NCBI GenBank assembly: GCA_030827315.1
Contig: JAURER010000009.1
Coordinates: forward strand, 1-64,000
DNA length: 64,000 nt
Reading direction: 5' to 3'
From: Gemmatimonadota bacterium
GTDB lineage: Bacteria; Gemmatimonadota; Gemmatimonadetes; Longimicrobiales; Gaopeijiaceae
Shown: positions 47,943-56,739 of the stretch, piece by piece
Layout: every line of letters begins with the position of its first letter
Position numbering within the stretch: position 1 is the stretch's first letter
Notes under the pieces: model-generated
Database searches by the model: none
Told to the model about the DNA's origin: nothing
What the model saw: only the letters and a program-made list of their open reading frames with translations
Program-made: the position numbers and the translations under genes

Positions 47943-49528
47943 CACGTCTGATCCTCCCGGTCGTGCTTCGCGTCGAGGCCCTCCTCGACGTCGATATTCA
48001 TGGCGGCCTCCCACGCGGCGTCGGCGTCGAACCCGCCCGGGTATTCCGGTCGCCTTCCTGCCCGGGTGAGCAGAACGGCGCCGAAGCCCACCTCCGCTGC
48101 GATGATCGTGACGATCACGCCAAGCGCGAAGAGCAGACCCCTCAGCAGGCCGAGGAAGGGCGCGATCGAGATCACGTGTGAGGCGATGAACGCCATGAGC
48201 AGTCCGAGCAGTCCGCCGACCAGGGTGACGATCGGGTTCGACTTCCGGATCCACCCGGTCCACGGGTAGCCGCTGTCCGCGAGCCACTCCCCCGCGACGC
48301 GCGCCACGGCGATGTAGCCGAGGAGCGCCGCCAGCATCGCGGCGAGCGGGAAGAGCGGGAGCCAGGCGATCGCGACCGGGATCCCGATGATCGAGACGGC
48401 CAGTACGATCGCGCCGAGCAGCCAGACCGGAATCAGAAGGAAGCTTCCGGCGAAGCCGACCATGGCGGCCCTGGCCGGGGTCCGCCGCGCCGTTTCGGCG
48501 ATCGCGTCCACGTTCTCTCCGGCGAAGGCGAAGAATCCGGCGCCGAGGAGGCCGAGGATGAAGACCAGGACGAGCTTCTCGAACACGCCACCGACGCCGC
48601 GGATGACCGGGCGCAGAGGTGCCATGATCGAGTAGGAGTCTCCGTCCTCGAGGCGGGCCGCTTCACGCAGCTCGCTGCGGAGGTTGCTGCGGAGCTCTTC
48701 TCGAATTTCATCGCGGAGACGGTCGCGCAGGTCGTCCTGGAAGTCGCGCTCGTCGTCGAGCACGTCGACGATGCCACCCCGGATCTCTCCGTTGTCGCGA
48801 AGGACCCGGGCGTCCGCGATGCGGGCCTCACCCTCGATGTATCCGTCTTCGCGCACGTCGAGCGCGCCCCCCACCACGACCACGTCGCCCGTGATCCCGC
48901 CCTCCACGGTCAGCGTACCCTCGATCACCACGATGCTGGCGTCTACGACCTCGTCACGCCCAACGGTGACGTCCTCGTCGACGTGGATGCGAAAGTCCTC
49001 GTCGAGTCCGGAGAGCGCCTCGTCCAGGGCGCCCAGTCGCCCGATCGCCCCGACGAGGAGGCGGGCGAGCGAGTGGCCGTTCCGGGAGGACGCGTCCACG
49101 TCGCGGGTCTCCGCTTCGGCCGGTGCCTGCGTCTCGCGCAGGGCACGCTCGAACGCGTCGTCGAGCTCCCGGGCGGCGTCGGCCAGCCCACCAGACAGCG
49201 AGGACGGTGCCGACCAGTCGACGAGACGCTCCGCGAGCGCGCCGTCTTCGAGCGCCATGGCCTCGCCCAGGAGGGCACGCCATGCCCGGTCCAGCTCGTC
49301 ACCCGTCCGATACGATCCGATCACGTTCCCGTCGAGGATCACGTCGCCGTCGTCGAAGCGAACGCGCAGCGTCGCGTCGTCGCGGAACCCGAGCTCGAGG
49401 GACGCGCCCGACGACGAGGCCGAGACGCTCTTGGCGACGATGTCTCGAAGCTGCGCCTCGGCGGATCCGGGAAGGGCGAGGGCGACGACGCCCAGAGCCA
49501 CAAGGCCCTTACGAAGCGAAGGTAGCAT
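47942..49528 (-). CDS. Exported/membrane protein with bactofilin-like polymer-forming segment
   Basis: Protein of 528 residues. A signal peptide or anchor (1-26) is followed by a helical region and then a beta-helix-like stretch (about 170-245, VVIEGTLTVEGGITGDVVVV and GYIEGEARIADARVL) resembling a bactofilin (polymer-forming cytoskeletal) core but exported. A charged coiled segment follows (about 255-300, DDLRDRLRDEIREELRSNLR), then a C-terminal block of about six membrane helices (about 320-500). The ATG at 49528 overlaps the anti-sigma gene by 20 bases; GTG at 49543 is an alternative. Function unknown; the operon suggests envelope maintenance. Confidence 0.72.
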   Translation of the reverse strand: MLPSLRKGLVALGVVALALPGSAEAQLRDIVAKSVSASSSGASLELGFRDDATLRVRFDDGDVILDGNVIGSYRTGDELDRAWRALLGEAMALEDGALAERLVDWSAPSSLSGGLADAARELDDAFERALRETQAPAEAETRDVDASSRNGHSLARLLVGAIGRLGALDEALSGLDEDFRIHVDEDVTVGRDEVVDASIVVIEGTLTVEGGITGDVVVVGGALDVREDGYIEGEARIADARVLRDNGEIRGGIVDVLDDERDFQDDLRDRLRDEIREELRSNLRSELREAARLEDGDSYSIMAPLRPVIRGVGGVFEKLVLVFILGLLGAGFFAFAGENVDAIAETARRTPARAAMVGFAGSFLLIPVWLLGAIVLAVSIIGIPVAIAWLPLFPLAAMLAALLGYIAVARVAGEWLADSGYPWTGWIRKSNPIVTLVGGLLGLLMAFIASHVISIAPFLGLLRGLLFALGVIVTIIAAEVGFGAVLLTRAGRRPEYPGGFDADAAWEAAMNIDVEEGLDAKHDREDQT

Positions 49529-50699
49529 GAGAAAGTCGATCACGTCGTGACCGGTCCGTGAAGAGGGTCCTGTGCAGAACGCGCAGGGCGAGCGCACAGA
49601 GGACGGAGTAGACGAGCGCGCCTCCCACCACGAGGGCAGGCGTGGTGCTGAGCGCGTCGATAAGCGATCTCGCACCGAACGCGTCGACGCCCTGAGGAAG
49701 CGCGCCGTAGAGGGTGGTGAGCGCGGTCGAGCCGAAGTCGGTGACCTGCCACCAGGCGAAGGACGCCAGCGCGCCGACGGTCATGGCCGGATGAGAGAAG
49801 ACCGCCCACGCGGCGAGTCCCACGATGACGGCCGGCGTGAACGCCACGCCGGTGAGCGCTGCCCACGCTTCTCGGCTGTGCGGCGCGAACCTCGATGCGG
49901 CGGCGACCGCCCGAGCCCAGAGGGGGCGCGGCGTGGCGAGGGCGCGCGTGGCGCGTGCGGCGCGGAACGCCGTCATGACACGCGCGTCGAAGTCCGGGGC
50001 CGGGGCGTGGCGTTCGAGGGTCCGGAGACGGGCGGTCACGGCCTGCCAGGACCGCAGCCGGTCCCTGCACCGGGCGCACCCGTCCACGTGAGCTTCCAGG
50101 CGCGCCACGGCCCTCGCCGGGAGGATGCCGTCCACGAAATCCTGAAGAATTCCCTCGGGCACGTGAAGGGGTGCGGAGGGGCGGACGAGCTTCAGGGCCC
50201 GAGCACGCAGACGTGCAAGCCGCGTCGTCCGCTCTCGGATCTCCACGGCTGCCATGACCCGCGCCGAGAACCCGTCGGACGGAGCGAGGGAGCCGAGCTC
50301 CTCGAGACGCCGCATCACCGCGAGCCACGCGTCGGCCTCGGCCGTGCAGGGCGGACACGCGCGGAGGTGATCTTCGACCCGACGCGCCTGTCGTCCGGCC
50401 AGTGTGCCATCCAGAAAATCGTAGAGGAGCTCGGTCGCGACGTGCGCACCGAGGCCGGGAACGGCCACTTCCGCCATGACGCGGTCGGCGAAGCCGCGCG
50501 AGGGCATGAGGGCGTCGGAGCGGGTCATCGTACCCAGGTCGTCGAACACGAGCCGCCACCCGTCCATTTCGGACGCACAGCGAGGGCACGCTGCCAGGTG
50601 TTCCTCGACCCCGGCGGCATCCCGCTCCGGGAGCGCGCCGTCGAGGAACGCCTGCAGCTGCTCGGCGCTCAGATGGAGGTCGTGGCTTCGGTTGTTCAC
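49509..50699 (-). CDS. Anti-sigma factor with three tandem zinc-finger (ZAS) units
   Basis: Membrane-associated anti-sigma factor of 396 residues, probably controlling the ECF sigma encoded just upstream. It has three complete ZAS motifs: His34/Cys38/Cys41, His111/Cys115/Cys118 and His204/Cys208/Cys211 (HxxxCxxC). Each is preceded by a DG segment (FLDGALP, FLDGTLA, FVDGILP) and followed by a similar helix (GFADRVM, GFSARVM, DFDARVM), so a unit of about 70-95 residues is repeated three times. Two predicted membrane helices follow (about 270-295 and 350-375). Usual anti-sigma factors carry one unit. The GTG at 50699 has GGAG seven bases upstream. It ends inside the bactofilin-like gene. Confidence 0.85.
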   Translation of the reverse strand: MNNRSHDLHLSAEQLQAFLDGALPERDAAGVEEHLAACPRCASEMDGWRLVFDDLGTMTRSDALMPSRGFADRVMAEVAVPGLGAHVATELLYDFLDGTLAGRQARRVEDHLRACPPCTAEADAWLAVMRRLEELGSLAPSDGFSARVMAAVEIRERTTRLARLRARALKLVRPSAPLHVPEGILQDFVDGILPARAVARLEAHVDGCARCRDRLRSWQAVTARLRTLERHAPAPDFDARVMTAFRAARATRALATPRPLWARAVAAASRFAPHSREAWAALTGVAFTPAVIVGLAAWAVFSHPAMTVGALASFAWWQVTDFGSTALTTLYGALPQGVDAFGARSLIDALSTTPALVVGGALVYSVLCALALRVLHRTLFTDRSRRDRLSHATFAS

Positions 50700-50841
50700 G
50701 GGTTCACTCCGGTGACCTGCGATCTGCGCTCACTACGCATCCGCGTCGCCGGGGGTTTCACCCGTCGGGGAGCTTTTTCGCGGGAAGCTTCCACGGCATG
50801 GTCGTCCCCGAAGGGCCGGCGTCCGGCGGTCATCTCGGCGG

Positions 50842-51516
50842 TCACGGGGCCAGGTGGGCAAGAGAGTGGCGGAGCTCCGCCCGGGCCCGGTGCAGGTACG
50901 TCTTCACCGTGCCCAGCGGCAGGTCCATGATCTCCGCGATTTCGTCGTAGGCGTATCCCTCTACGTGCCTGAGCAGGACCACCGTTCGGTACTCCTCCCG
51001 CAATCCTCCGATGGCCTGCTCGATCTCGCTGCCCAGCTCCCTGTTCTCTACGAACTGCTCCGGGTTCTCGTCCGTGCCCGCCACCACCACCCGGCTCCGG
51101 TCGATCTCGTCCGGGGTGCGAGCGTGGGGCGAGCCGTCGATGGAGATCGTGTCGAGCTTCTTCCTCCGGAGGTGATCGATGGTGTGGTTGTTCGCGATCT
51201 TCAGGATCCAGTTGCTGAACTTGTAGCTCGGCTTGTAGGAGCTGATCGCGTTGAAGGCGCGGATGAAGGCTTCCTGTGCCAGATCTTCGGCGAGCGTGCG
51301 GTTGCGCACCATCCGGTAGACGAGCGAGAACACCGGCCGCTCGTAACGGACGAGCAGCTCGCGGAAGGCTGGCTCGTGCCCGCGCGCAGCGAACGTCGCG
51401 AGATCGCGGTCGTCGAGCGTCGCGTAGTCCGGAGTGGCCAGGGTGTCTTCGTCCCGCCGGGGGTGGACGAGCCACCGCGCGGTGGCCCGCGGCAGGAGGG
51501 CGATGTCGGTGATCAT
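50842..51516 (-). CDS. ECF-type RNA polymerase sigma factor
   Basis: Group IV sigma factor of 224 residues. Region 2 shows FRELLVRYERPVFSLVYRMV and the DLAQEAFIRAFNAI core (about 52-90), and region 4 ends with YRTVVLLRHVEGYAYDEIAE and LPLGTVKTYLHRARAELR. No C-terminal extension. The N-terminal about 40 residues are an unusual extension before region 2; an ATG at 51516 with GGGGAAGG is the start. The anti-sigma gene follows after 142 bases of non-coding sequence, in which I see no clear structure. ECF sigma plus membrane anti-sigma usually senses envelope damage; the downstream genes fit that. Confidence 0.9.
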   Translation of the reverse strand: MITDIALLPRATARWLVHPRRDEDTLATPDYATLDDRDLATFAARGHEPAFRELLVRYERPVFSLVYRMVRNRTLAEDLAQEAFIRAFNAISSYKPSYKFSNWILKIANNHTIDHLRRKKLDTISIDGSPHARTPDEIDRSRVVVAGTDENPEQFVENRELGSEIEQAIGGLREEYRTVVLLRHVEGYAYDEIAEIMDLPLGTVKTYLHRARAELRHSLAHLAP

Positions 51517-51586
51517 CGCCTTCCCCTACGGAGGCGGTGCGTCGCCGGTTTCGGATCCTGCCCAATCGAAGGGGCGCGGCGGGCCG

Positions 51587-51615
51587 TTGAGCCCTCACCG
51601 CGCTTTCCGTAGCTT
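51587..51615 (+). promoter_or_regulatory. Predicted promoter of menG
   Basis: TTGAGC (51587-51592), a 17-base spacer and TAGCTT (51610-51615), about 70 bases before the menG start. Match is fair. The 167-base gap it lies in is shared with the divergent ECF sigma gene, whose own promoter I could not place. Confidence 0.35.
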
Positions 51616-51683
51616 TCGGCCCGCATGCCGCCGCCGGCGGACTTTCGGGCCCCTGAAAGCTATGCGGCTGACCGAACCCTGTC

Positions 51684-52412
51684 ATGCAAAGCCCATCCGA
51701 AGCCGCGCCGCGGTCCGGCGCCGACCGCGAGAAGCAGGTACAGCAGATCTTCTCGGAGATCGCACCGCGGTACGACCTGCTCAACCATGTGCTGAGCCTC
51801 AACATCGATCGGTCGTGGCGGCGCAGGGCGGTGGACCTGCTGGAGTGGTCCGTGGCGCCCGCCGGCACCTTCCTCGACGCGTGCGCCGGCACGTACGACC
51901 TCTCGCTCGAGCTCGCGAAGCGGCCGGGCTTCCGGGGACGGGTCATGGCGTCGGACTTCGCGCATCCCATGCTCGTGCAGGGGGCGCCCAAGATCGGCGA
52001 GACGTCGATCTCCTCGATCTGCGGCGATTCGCTCCGGCTCCCCTTCGGCGACGATGTCTTCGACGGCGCGACCGTCGGCTTCGGTGTGCGAAACCTGTCG
52101 GAGCTCCAGACAGGGCTGGCCGAACTCCGGCGGGTGCTCAAGCCCGGGCGCCGTCTGGTGGTGCTGGAGTTCACCGTTCCGCCCAACCCGATCGTGCGTG
52201 CCGGCTACCTGTTCTACTTCCACCACATCCTCCCGGTGGTCGGGCGGATCGTCTCGGGCCATCCGTGGGCCTACACGTATCTGCCGAAGTCGGTGAAGGA
52301 GTTCCCGGGGCCGCGTGACCTGGGCACGCTCTTCGAGCTGGTCGGCTTCCACGACGTGGGATGGAAGCTGCTCTCCGGAGGTATCGCGGCGATCCACTGG
52401 GGACGGGCGTAA
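51684..52412 (+). CDS. menG: Demethylmenaquinone methyltransferase (UbiE/MenG family)
   Basis: SAM-dependent methyltransferase of 242 residues that finishes menaquinone (or ubiquinone) ring methylation. Typical blocks are FSEIAPRYDLLNHVLSLNID (about 24-43), an altered SAM motif LDACAGTYDLSLELA (usually LDxxCGTGD), GFGVRNLSELQTGLAELRRV (about 132-151), LKPGRRLVVLEFTVP and the YLPKSVKEFPGP region. I name it menG rather than ubiE because nothing suggests ubiquinone in this lineage, but the family does both. The gene stands alone on its strand and converges with the second M16 gene (40-base gap). Confidence 0.88.
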   Translation: MQSPSEAAPRSGADREKQVQQIFSEIAPRYDLLNHVLSLNIDRSWRRRAVDLLEWSVAPAGTFLDACAGTYDLSLELAKRPGFRGRVMASDFAHPMLVQGAPKIGETSISSICGDSLRLPFGDDVFDGATVGFGVRNLSELQTGLAELRRVLKPGRRLVVLEFTVPPNPIVRAGYLFYFHHILPVVGRIVSGHPWAYTYLPKSVKEFPGPRDLGTLFELVGFHDVGWKLLSGGIAAIHWGRA

Positions 52413-52452
52413 GACCCCGAGTTCGAGCCGCGCGGGTCGTCGACGCGCTGCG

Positions 52453-53946
52453 TCAGCGTGCGGAGGGACGGCGAGGGTCCAGCACGGTCACCGGACCCAG
52501 GCGCTCGAGATCCGCGGCGATCCGGCGCGGGTCGCCGACCACCAGGATCGTCATGTCCCGGGGCCTAAGGTGCTCCGCGAACACCGCGCGGACGTCCTCC
52601 GGTGTCACCTGCTGCACGCCGGCCCAGTACCGTTCGAGCCAGTCCTCGGGCAGTTCCTGCGCCAGATAGTACATGGTCCGCGACACGATCTGCCCCGGCG
52701 TGTCGAAGTTGAACACGAAGCCGTTGACGATCCGGTCGACCGTGGTGCCGACCTCCTCCCGCGTGGGCGGCGACGCGCGCAGCTCTTCCATGATGTCGAG
52801 CATGAGTTCGATGGCGGGAACGGTGTTCTCCGGGCGCGTCCTCGTCGTCGCGCCGATGATGCCCTCGTGCTGGCGCGGGGTCGTCCAGAGCGAGGCCGCC
52901 GAGTAGGCGAAGCCCTCCTCCGTCCGGACCCGCCCGAGCAGCCTGCTTGAGAAGCCACCCCCGCCCAGGATCGAGTTGCCGGTCATTGCGGCGTAGTACG
53001 TCCGGTCGTCGGCGAGCCGGACATCCGTCGGGTGGGCCATCACCACCACCGACTGGTCGAGCTCCTTCTCGATGAGGAAGACGCCGGGAGCGCGGCGGAT
53101 CTCCGGGGTGGGTCCCTCGGGCAGTGGCTCCAGGCAGGCGGGGAGCCGCTGCACCAGGGCGGTGAGCATCCCCTCGACCTCGACCCAGGACGCGTCGCCG
53201 GTCACGCCGAGGATCGCGTTGTCCCGGCAGAGGATGCGCCGGTGGAGGAAGTGGAATGCCGGAGGGGCGAGATGCTCCGGGGCCAGGTCTTCGGCATCCA
53301 TCTCCCATCCGATGGGATGGTCGCCGAAGAGGAGGCGGTTGATCTCCGAGTAGGCGAGCCGCGCGGGGTCGTCGGCGCGTCTGAGGACGCTCTCGAGCTG
53401 ACGAGCGCGCCACGCCTCGATCTCGGCACCGTCGAAGCGGGGATGGGCGAGCATGTCCCCCCAGAGCTCGAGGGCGAGCGGGAGGTGCTCCGTGAGGGTG
53501 TTGATGGACGACGTGACGCTGCCGCCGGCCGTGCCGAAGGCGAGCTGGATCGCGTACCGCTCCAGGATGTCGTCGACCTCGCCGGGCGTCCGGGTCTCCG
53601 TGCCCCCGTACCGCAGCATCGCCGGCAGCCCGAGCGCAGGCGCGAAGAGGCGCCGCTCGAAAAGGCCGTATCCGCCGCGCACGTAGGCGTACACGGTCAC
53701 CAGCGGGAGGTCACGGTCCTCGAGGAGCAGAACGCGCACCCCGTCGATCTCGTGGTGCTCGACCTCCGGCTGCTCGAAGACGAGCGGCTCGAACGCGAGG
53801 CGGTCCAGCGCGGCGCGACCGGGCTCGACCTGCGCGCCGAGGGCTGACGGTCCCGCCGCCGCCGCGAGTGCCCATCCGACGGCGAAGGGGAGCCAGGGGA
53901 CTCGCGTCTCCGGCTGGCGTCTTCGGGCTGCGTGAACGGAGCTCAT
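52453..53946 (-). CDS. M16-family peptidase-like protein, catalytically inactive type
   Basis: Exported protein of 497 residues with an N-terminal signal (about 18-38, LGAQ). Two M16 halves are visible, but the zinc motif HxxEH is absent; the corresponding stretch is ALGLPAMLRYGGTETRTPGE. It keeps the C-terminal M16 core (GGGFSSRLLGRVRTEEGFAYS) with the R/Y pair used in substrate contact. Inactive subunits of this sort pair with an active M16 partner, as in mitochondrial processing peptidase. The active partner is the gene just upstream, whose stop overlaps this ATG by four bases. Proposed role: binding half of a heteromeric periplasmic protease. Confidence 0.85.
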   Translation of the reverse strand: MSSVHAARRRQPETRVPWLPFAVGWALAAAAGPSALGAQVEPGRAALDRLAFEPLVFEQPEVEHHEIDGVRVLLLEDRDLPLVTVYAYVRGGYGLFERRLFAPALGLPAMLRYGGTETRTPGEVDDILERYAIQLAFGTAGGSVTSSINTLTEHLPLALELWGDMLAHPRFDGAEIEAWRARQLESVLRRADDPARLAYSEINRLLFGDHPIGWEMDAEDLAPEHLAPPAFHFLHRRILCRDNAILGVTGDASWVEVEGMLTALVQRLPACLEPLPEGPTPEIRRAPGVFLIEKELDQSVVVMAHPTDVRLADDRTYYAAMTGNSILGGGGFSSRLLGRVRTEEGFAYSAASLWTTPRQHEGIIGATTRTRPENTVPAIELMLDIMEELRASPPTREEVGTTVDRIVNGFVFNFDTPGQIVSRTMYYLAQELPEDWLERYWAGVQQVTPEDVRAVFAEHLRPRDMTILVVGDPRRIAADLERLGPVTVLDPRRPSAR

Positions 53947-55529
53947 CGTGACCGCTCCCGGGCGAGCGTGGCGACCGTTCGGTTGGAGGCGACGAGATAC
54001 TGTGCGGCGACGCGCCGCACGTCGTCCGGCGTCACGGAGCGAAGCTGATCCATCGACCGGAACGTTTCGCTCCAGTCCCCGAAGAGTGCCTCGGATTCGG
54101 CCAGCTGAAACGCCAGCCCCAGGTTCGACTGGATGCGTCGCACGGCGGCGGCCGCGATCTGGTTGCGGACCCGCTCGACTTCGTCGGCGCTCGGGCCCTC
54201 GCGGGCCAGCTGGTCGATTTCCCGGTAGATGGCGGCCTCGAGGTCCGCGGGCGTATGGGGAAAGATCGGAGCGACATCGAGCTGGAAGAGGCGTGGGTAC
54301 TTCACCCCCGGGCCCATCGACGTGAATACCGACGTGGCGGCACGCGTCTCCGTGACCAGCCTCCTGTGGAGGCGCGAGGTCCTGCCACCGGTGAGCACCG
54401 AGGAGAGGACGGCGAGGGCCGGAGCGTCGGCGTGCGTCACCGACGGTACATGCCATCCCACGCGAAGCAGGGGCTCGGCGTCCCACGCCAGGTCGACGCG
54501 CCGCTCACCCTGCTGCGGTGGCTCGACCGCCTCGACGACCGGTGCGGGCTCACTCCCCGGGATGGGGCCGAGGTAGCGCCGCGCCCACCGCTCGGCCCGA
54601 TCCGGGTCGAAGCTCCCGACGACGGCCAGCACCGCGTTGTCGGGGCCGTAGAAGCGGCGGTAGTACGAAGAGACGCCGCTGCGGGTCAGGGATCGCAGGT
54701 CGTCCATGGTGCCGACCACGGGCTGGCCGTAAGGATGCACCCGGAACGCCGCCCGGAGATGCGCCTCGTACAGCAGGCCGCCGGGGCTCGTGTCGACGCG
54801 CATCCTTCGCTCCTCCATGACCACGTCGCGCTCGGAGTAGAACTCCCGGAAGACGGGGTTGGCCATGCGGTCCGCCTCGAGCGCGAAGTAGAGCTCCGCC
54901 CGGTTGGCGGGGAATTCCACGAAGTAGTGGGTCGACTCGGATCCCGTGGTCGCGTTGAGCCCCTGAGCCCCGGCGCGGGTGAGAATCCGGTCGTACTCGT
55001 TCGCGAGCACGAAGGCTCGGGCCTGGTCCTCGAGCGCGGCGATCTCGAGGGCGAGCGAATCGACGCGCGCCACGTCCGCCCGGGCGCGCGCCGCGACGAG
55101 CGAGTCGTTGCGCTCGTCCATGATCCGGAAGAGCACCCGTTCCGCCTCGACGTCGGTGGTGCCGATGCTCTCGGTGCCCTTGAAGAGCATGTGCTCCAGG
55201 AGGTGCGCGATCCCGGTCGAACCCGGCTCCTCGTGTACGCCGCCGATCCCGAACTGCATGACGAACGAAACGGTCGGTGCCCCGGCGCGAGGAAGGAGGA
55301 GGACCCGCATCCCGTTGTCGAGCACCAGCCGCCGCACGGGGAGTTGCTCGCCCGGGGTTCGGGGCAGGTCGTAGGCGGGGCCGCGGGTCGTGTCGGGTCG
55401 GGGCGCAGGGGACGCCACCGGGGCGTCGGGAGCGCGCGGGGACGTCGCGGGCGCGCAGGCGGCGAGCAGCGCGATCCCGACGATCCACTTCAGCGCGCGC
55501 GGGCGCGTCCGGGCACGGCCCCCGCTCAC
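53943..55529 (-). CDS. M16-family zinc metallopeptidase lipoprotein (active type)
   Basis: Lipoprotein of 528 residues (lipobox LLAAC, Cys25). The zinc/catalytic motif is HLLEH at 109-113, and the substrate half retains its own fold (about 300-520, GRTSRLHRRLVTETRAATSV). It cleaves peptides in the periplasm or outer membrane, with the inactive partner downstream. The GTG at 55529 overlaps the mutM stop (GTGA) by four bases, an unusual joint between a DNA repair and a protease gene. An insert of about 60 residues (DVEAERVLFRIMDERNDSLV onward) follows the zinc motif. Confidence 0.88.
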   Translation of the reverse strand: MSGGRARTRPRALKWIVGIALLAACAPATSPRAPDAPVASPAPRPDTTRGPAYDLPRTPGEQLPVRRLVLDNGMRVLLLPRAGAPTVSFVMQFGIGGVHEEPGSTGIAHLLEHMLFKGTESIGTTDVEAERVLFRIMDERNDSLVAARARADVARVDSLALEIAALEDQARAFVLANEYDRILTRAGAQGLNATTGSESTHYFVEFPANRAELYFALEADRMANPVFREFYSERDVVMEERRMRVDTSPGGLLYEAHLRAAFRVHPYGQPVVGTMDDLRSLTRSGVSSYYRRFYGPDNAVLAVVGSFDPDRAERWARRYLGPIPGSEPAPVVEAVEPPQQGERRVDLAWDAEPLLRVGWHVPSVTHADAPALAVLSSVLTGGRTSRLHRRLVTETRAATSVFTSMGPGVKYPRLFQLDVAPIFPHTPADLEAAIYREIDQLAREGPSADEVERVRNQIAAAAVRRIQSNLGLAFQLAESEALFGDWSETFRSMDQLRSVTPDDVRRVAAQYLVASNRTVATLARERSR

Positions 55530-56359
55530 CGCGCGGCCGGCTGGCATCGCGGGCAGAAGAACGCCGACCGGTTCGCGAAGACGATACGCTCGACGGCCGT
55601 CCCGCACCGCCGGCATGGCTCCCCGTCTCTGCCATAGACCCACAGGAGGCTGGCATACCCGCCTTCGCCCCCGATGGCGTTTCGGTAGTCCCGGATGGTC
55701 GTGCCTCCCTCGTCGATCGCGTCGGACAGGACGGACCGGACCGCGCCGTGCAGCGCGGTCGCCTCCGTCTTGGTGAGGGAGGAAGCCGGTCGCTGCGGGT
55801 GAATCCCTGCCAGAAAGAGCGCTTCTGCGGCGTAGATGTTCCCCACGCCCGCCACGCGTCGCTGGTCGAGGAGCCACGATCGGACCGGCGAACGCGAGCC
55901 GCTCAGTGCCACGTGCAGCGCCCTCGCCGTCCACCCGTCACCCAGCGGCTCGGGACCGAAGCGCGCCTCCCGGACGGTCCACTCGGTGTCGCCGAGGCAC
56001 TCGACGGTGCCGAAGCGGCGGGTATCGTCGAAGACGAGGACGCCGCCGTCGGAGAAACGGAAGCGGACCGCTGGATGCCCGGGGCGGCGCGCGCCCCGCG
56101 GTGGCGCAGGGAAGGGGAGGAGGCGGCCGGTCATGCCCAGGTTCACGGCGATGCGCCGGCTCCCGTCGAGGAGGATCAGTACGTTCTTCGCTCGCCGCTC
56201 GACCGCCAGGATCGTGCGGTTGCGGACCCGAGGCGCGAAGGAGCGTACGCCTTCGCGGAGGACGTCCGGCCGAAGGACCTCGGCACGGGTGATCCGGCGG
56301 CCCACGATCAGGGGGCGCAGACCGCGGACGATCGTTTCCGCCTCGGGGAGCTCTGGCAT
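55526..56359 (-). CDS. mutM: Formamidopyrimidine-DNA glycosylase
   Basis: DNA repair enzyme (277 residues) that removes 8-oxoguanine and other oxidised purines. It opens PELPEAETIVRGL, in which Pro2 is the nucleophile and Glu3 the acid/base; the usual PELPEVE has Ala here at position 7. The H2TH region (DQRRVAGVGNIYAAEALF) is present, and the C-terminal zinc finger has four cysteines (CRRCGTAVERIVFANRSAFF then CPRC). Start ATG 56359. Head of a group of three overlapping genes with the two M16 genes; 47 bases from ybjQ-like upstream. Confidence 0.95.
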   Translation of the reverse strand: MPELPEAETIVRGLRPLIVGRRITRAEVLRPDVLREGVRSFAPRVRNRTILAVERRAKNVLILLDGSRRIAVNLGMTGRLLPFPAPPRGARRPGHPAVRFRFSDGGVLVFDDTRRFGTVECLGDTEWTVREARFGPEPLGDGWTARALHVALSGSRSPVRSWLLDQRRVAGVGNIYAAEALFLAGIHPQRPASSLTKTEATALHGAVRSVLSDAIDEGGTTIRDYRNAIGGEGGYASLLWVYGRDGEPCRRCGTAVERIVFANRSAFFCPRCQPAAR

Positions 56360-56406
56360 GACCGGGGTGGGGCCGGACGGTGGTGGCGAGACCGGGTGCG
56401 GGTGGC

Positions 56407-56739
56407 TCAGTCCCGCGGAGGTGCGAGCCGGACGGCGGTTCCCGCCGTGGTGACCATCAGCATGCTCCCGGCCTTCCCGAGGACCTCGTAGTCGATGTCC
56501 ACGCCGATTACCGCGTGGGCCCCCAGCTCCTGGGCTCGCCCGGCCATCTCGCGCAGCGCCTCCTGACGCGCGGAGCGAAGCGCGTCTTCGTAGGCCCGCG
56601 CGCGGCCTCCGACGACGTCGCGCACGGCCGCGAAGAGGTCCTTGAAGATGTTTGCACCCACGATCGCCTCTCCCATGACGATGCCCAGGTAGTCTTCGAC
56701 GGGCCGGCCTTCCACGGAGTGTGTCGTCGTGATGATCAT
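56407..56739 (-). CDS. YbjQ/UPF0145-family protein
   Basis: Small cytoplasmic protein of 110 residues. Family marks: [57 protein letters not shown] and [13 protein letters not shown], ending in [13 protein letters not shown]0145 proteins form pentamers of unknown role. The ATG at 56739 is preferred over an upstream Arg-rich start at 56784. Its start overlaps the purD stop by four bases. Confidence 0.88.
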   Translation of the reverse strand: MIITTTHSVEGRPVEDYLGIVMGEAIVGANIFKDLFAAVRDVVGGRARAYEDALRSARQEALREMAGRAQELGAHAVIGVDIDYEVLGKAGSMLMVTTAGTAVRLAPPRD

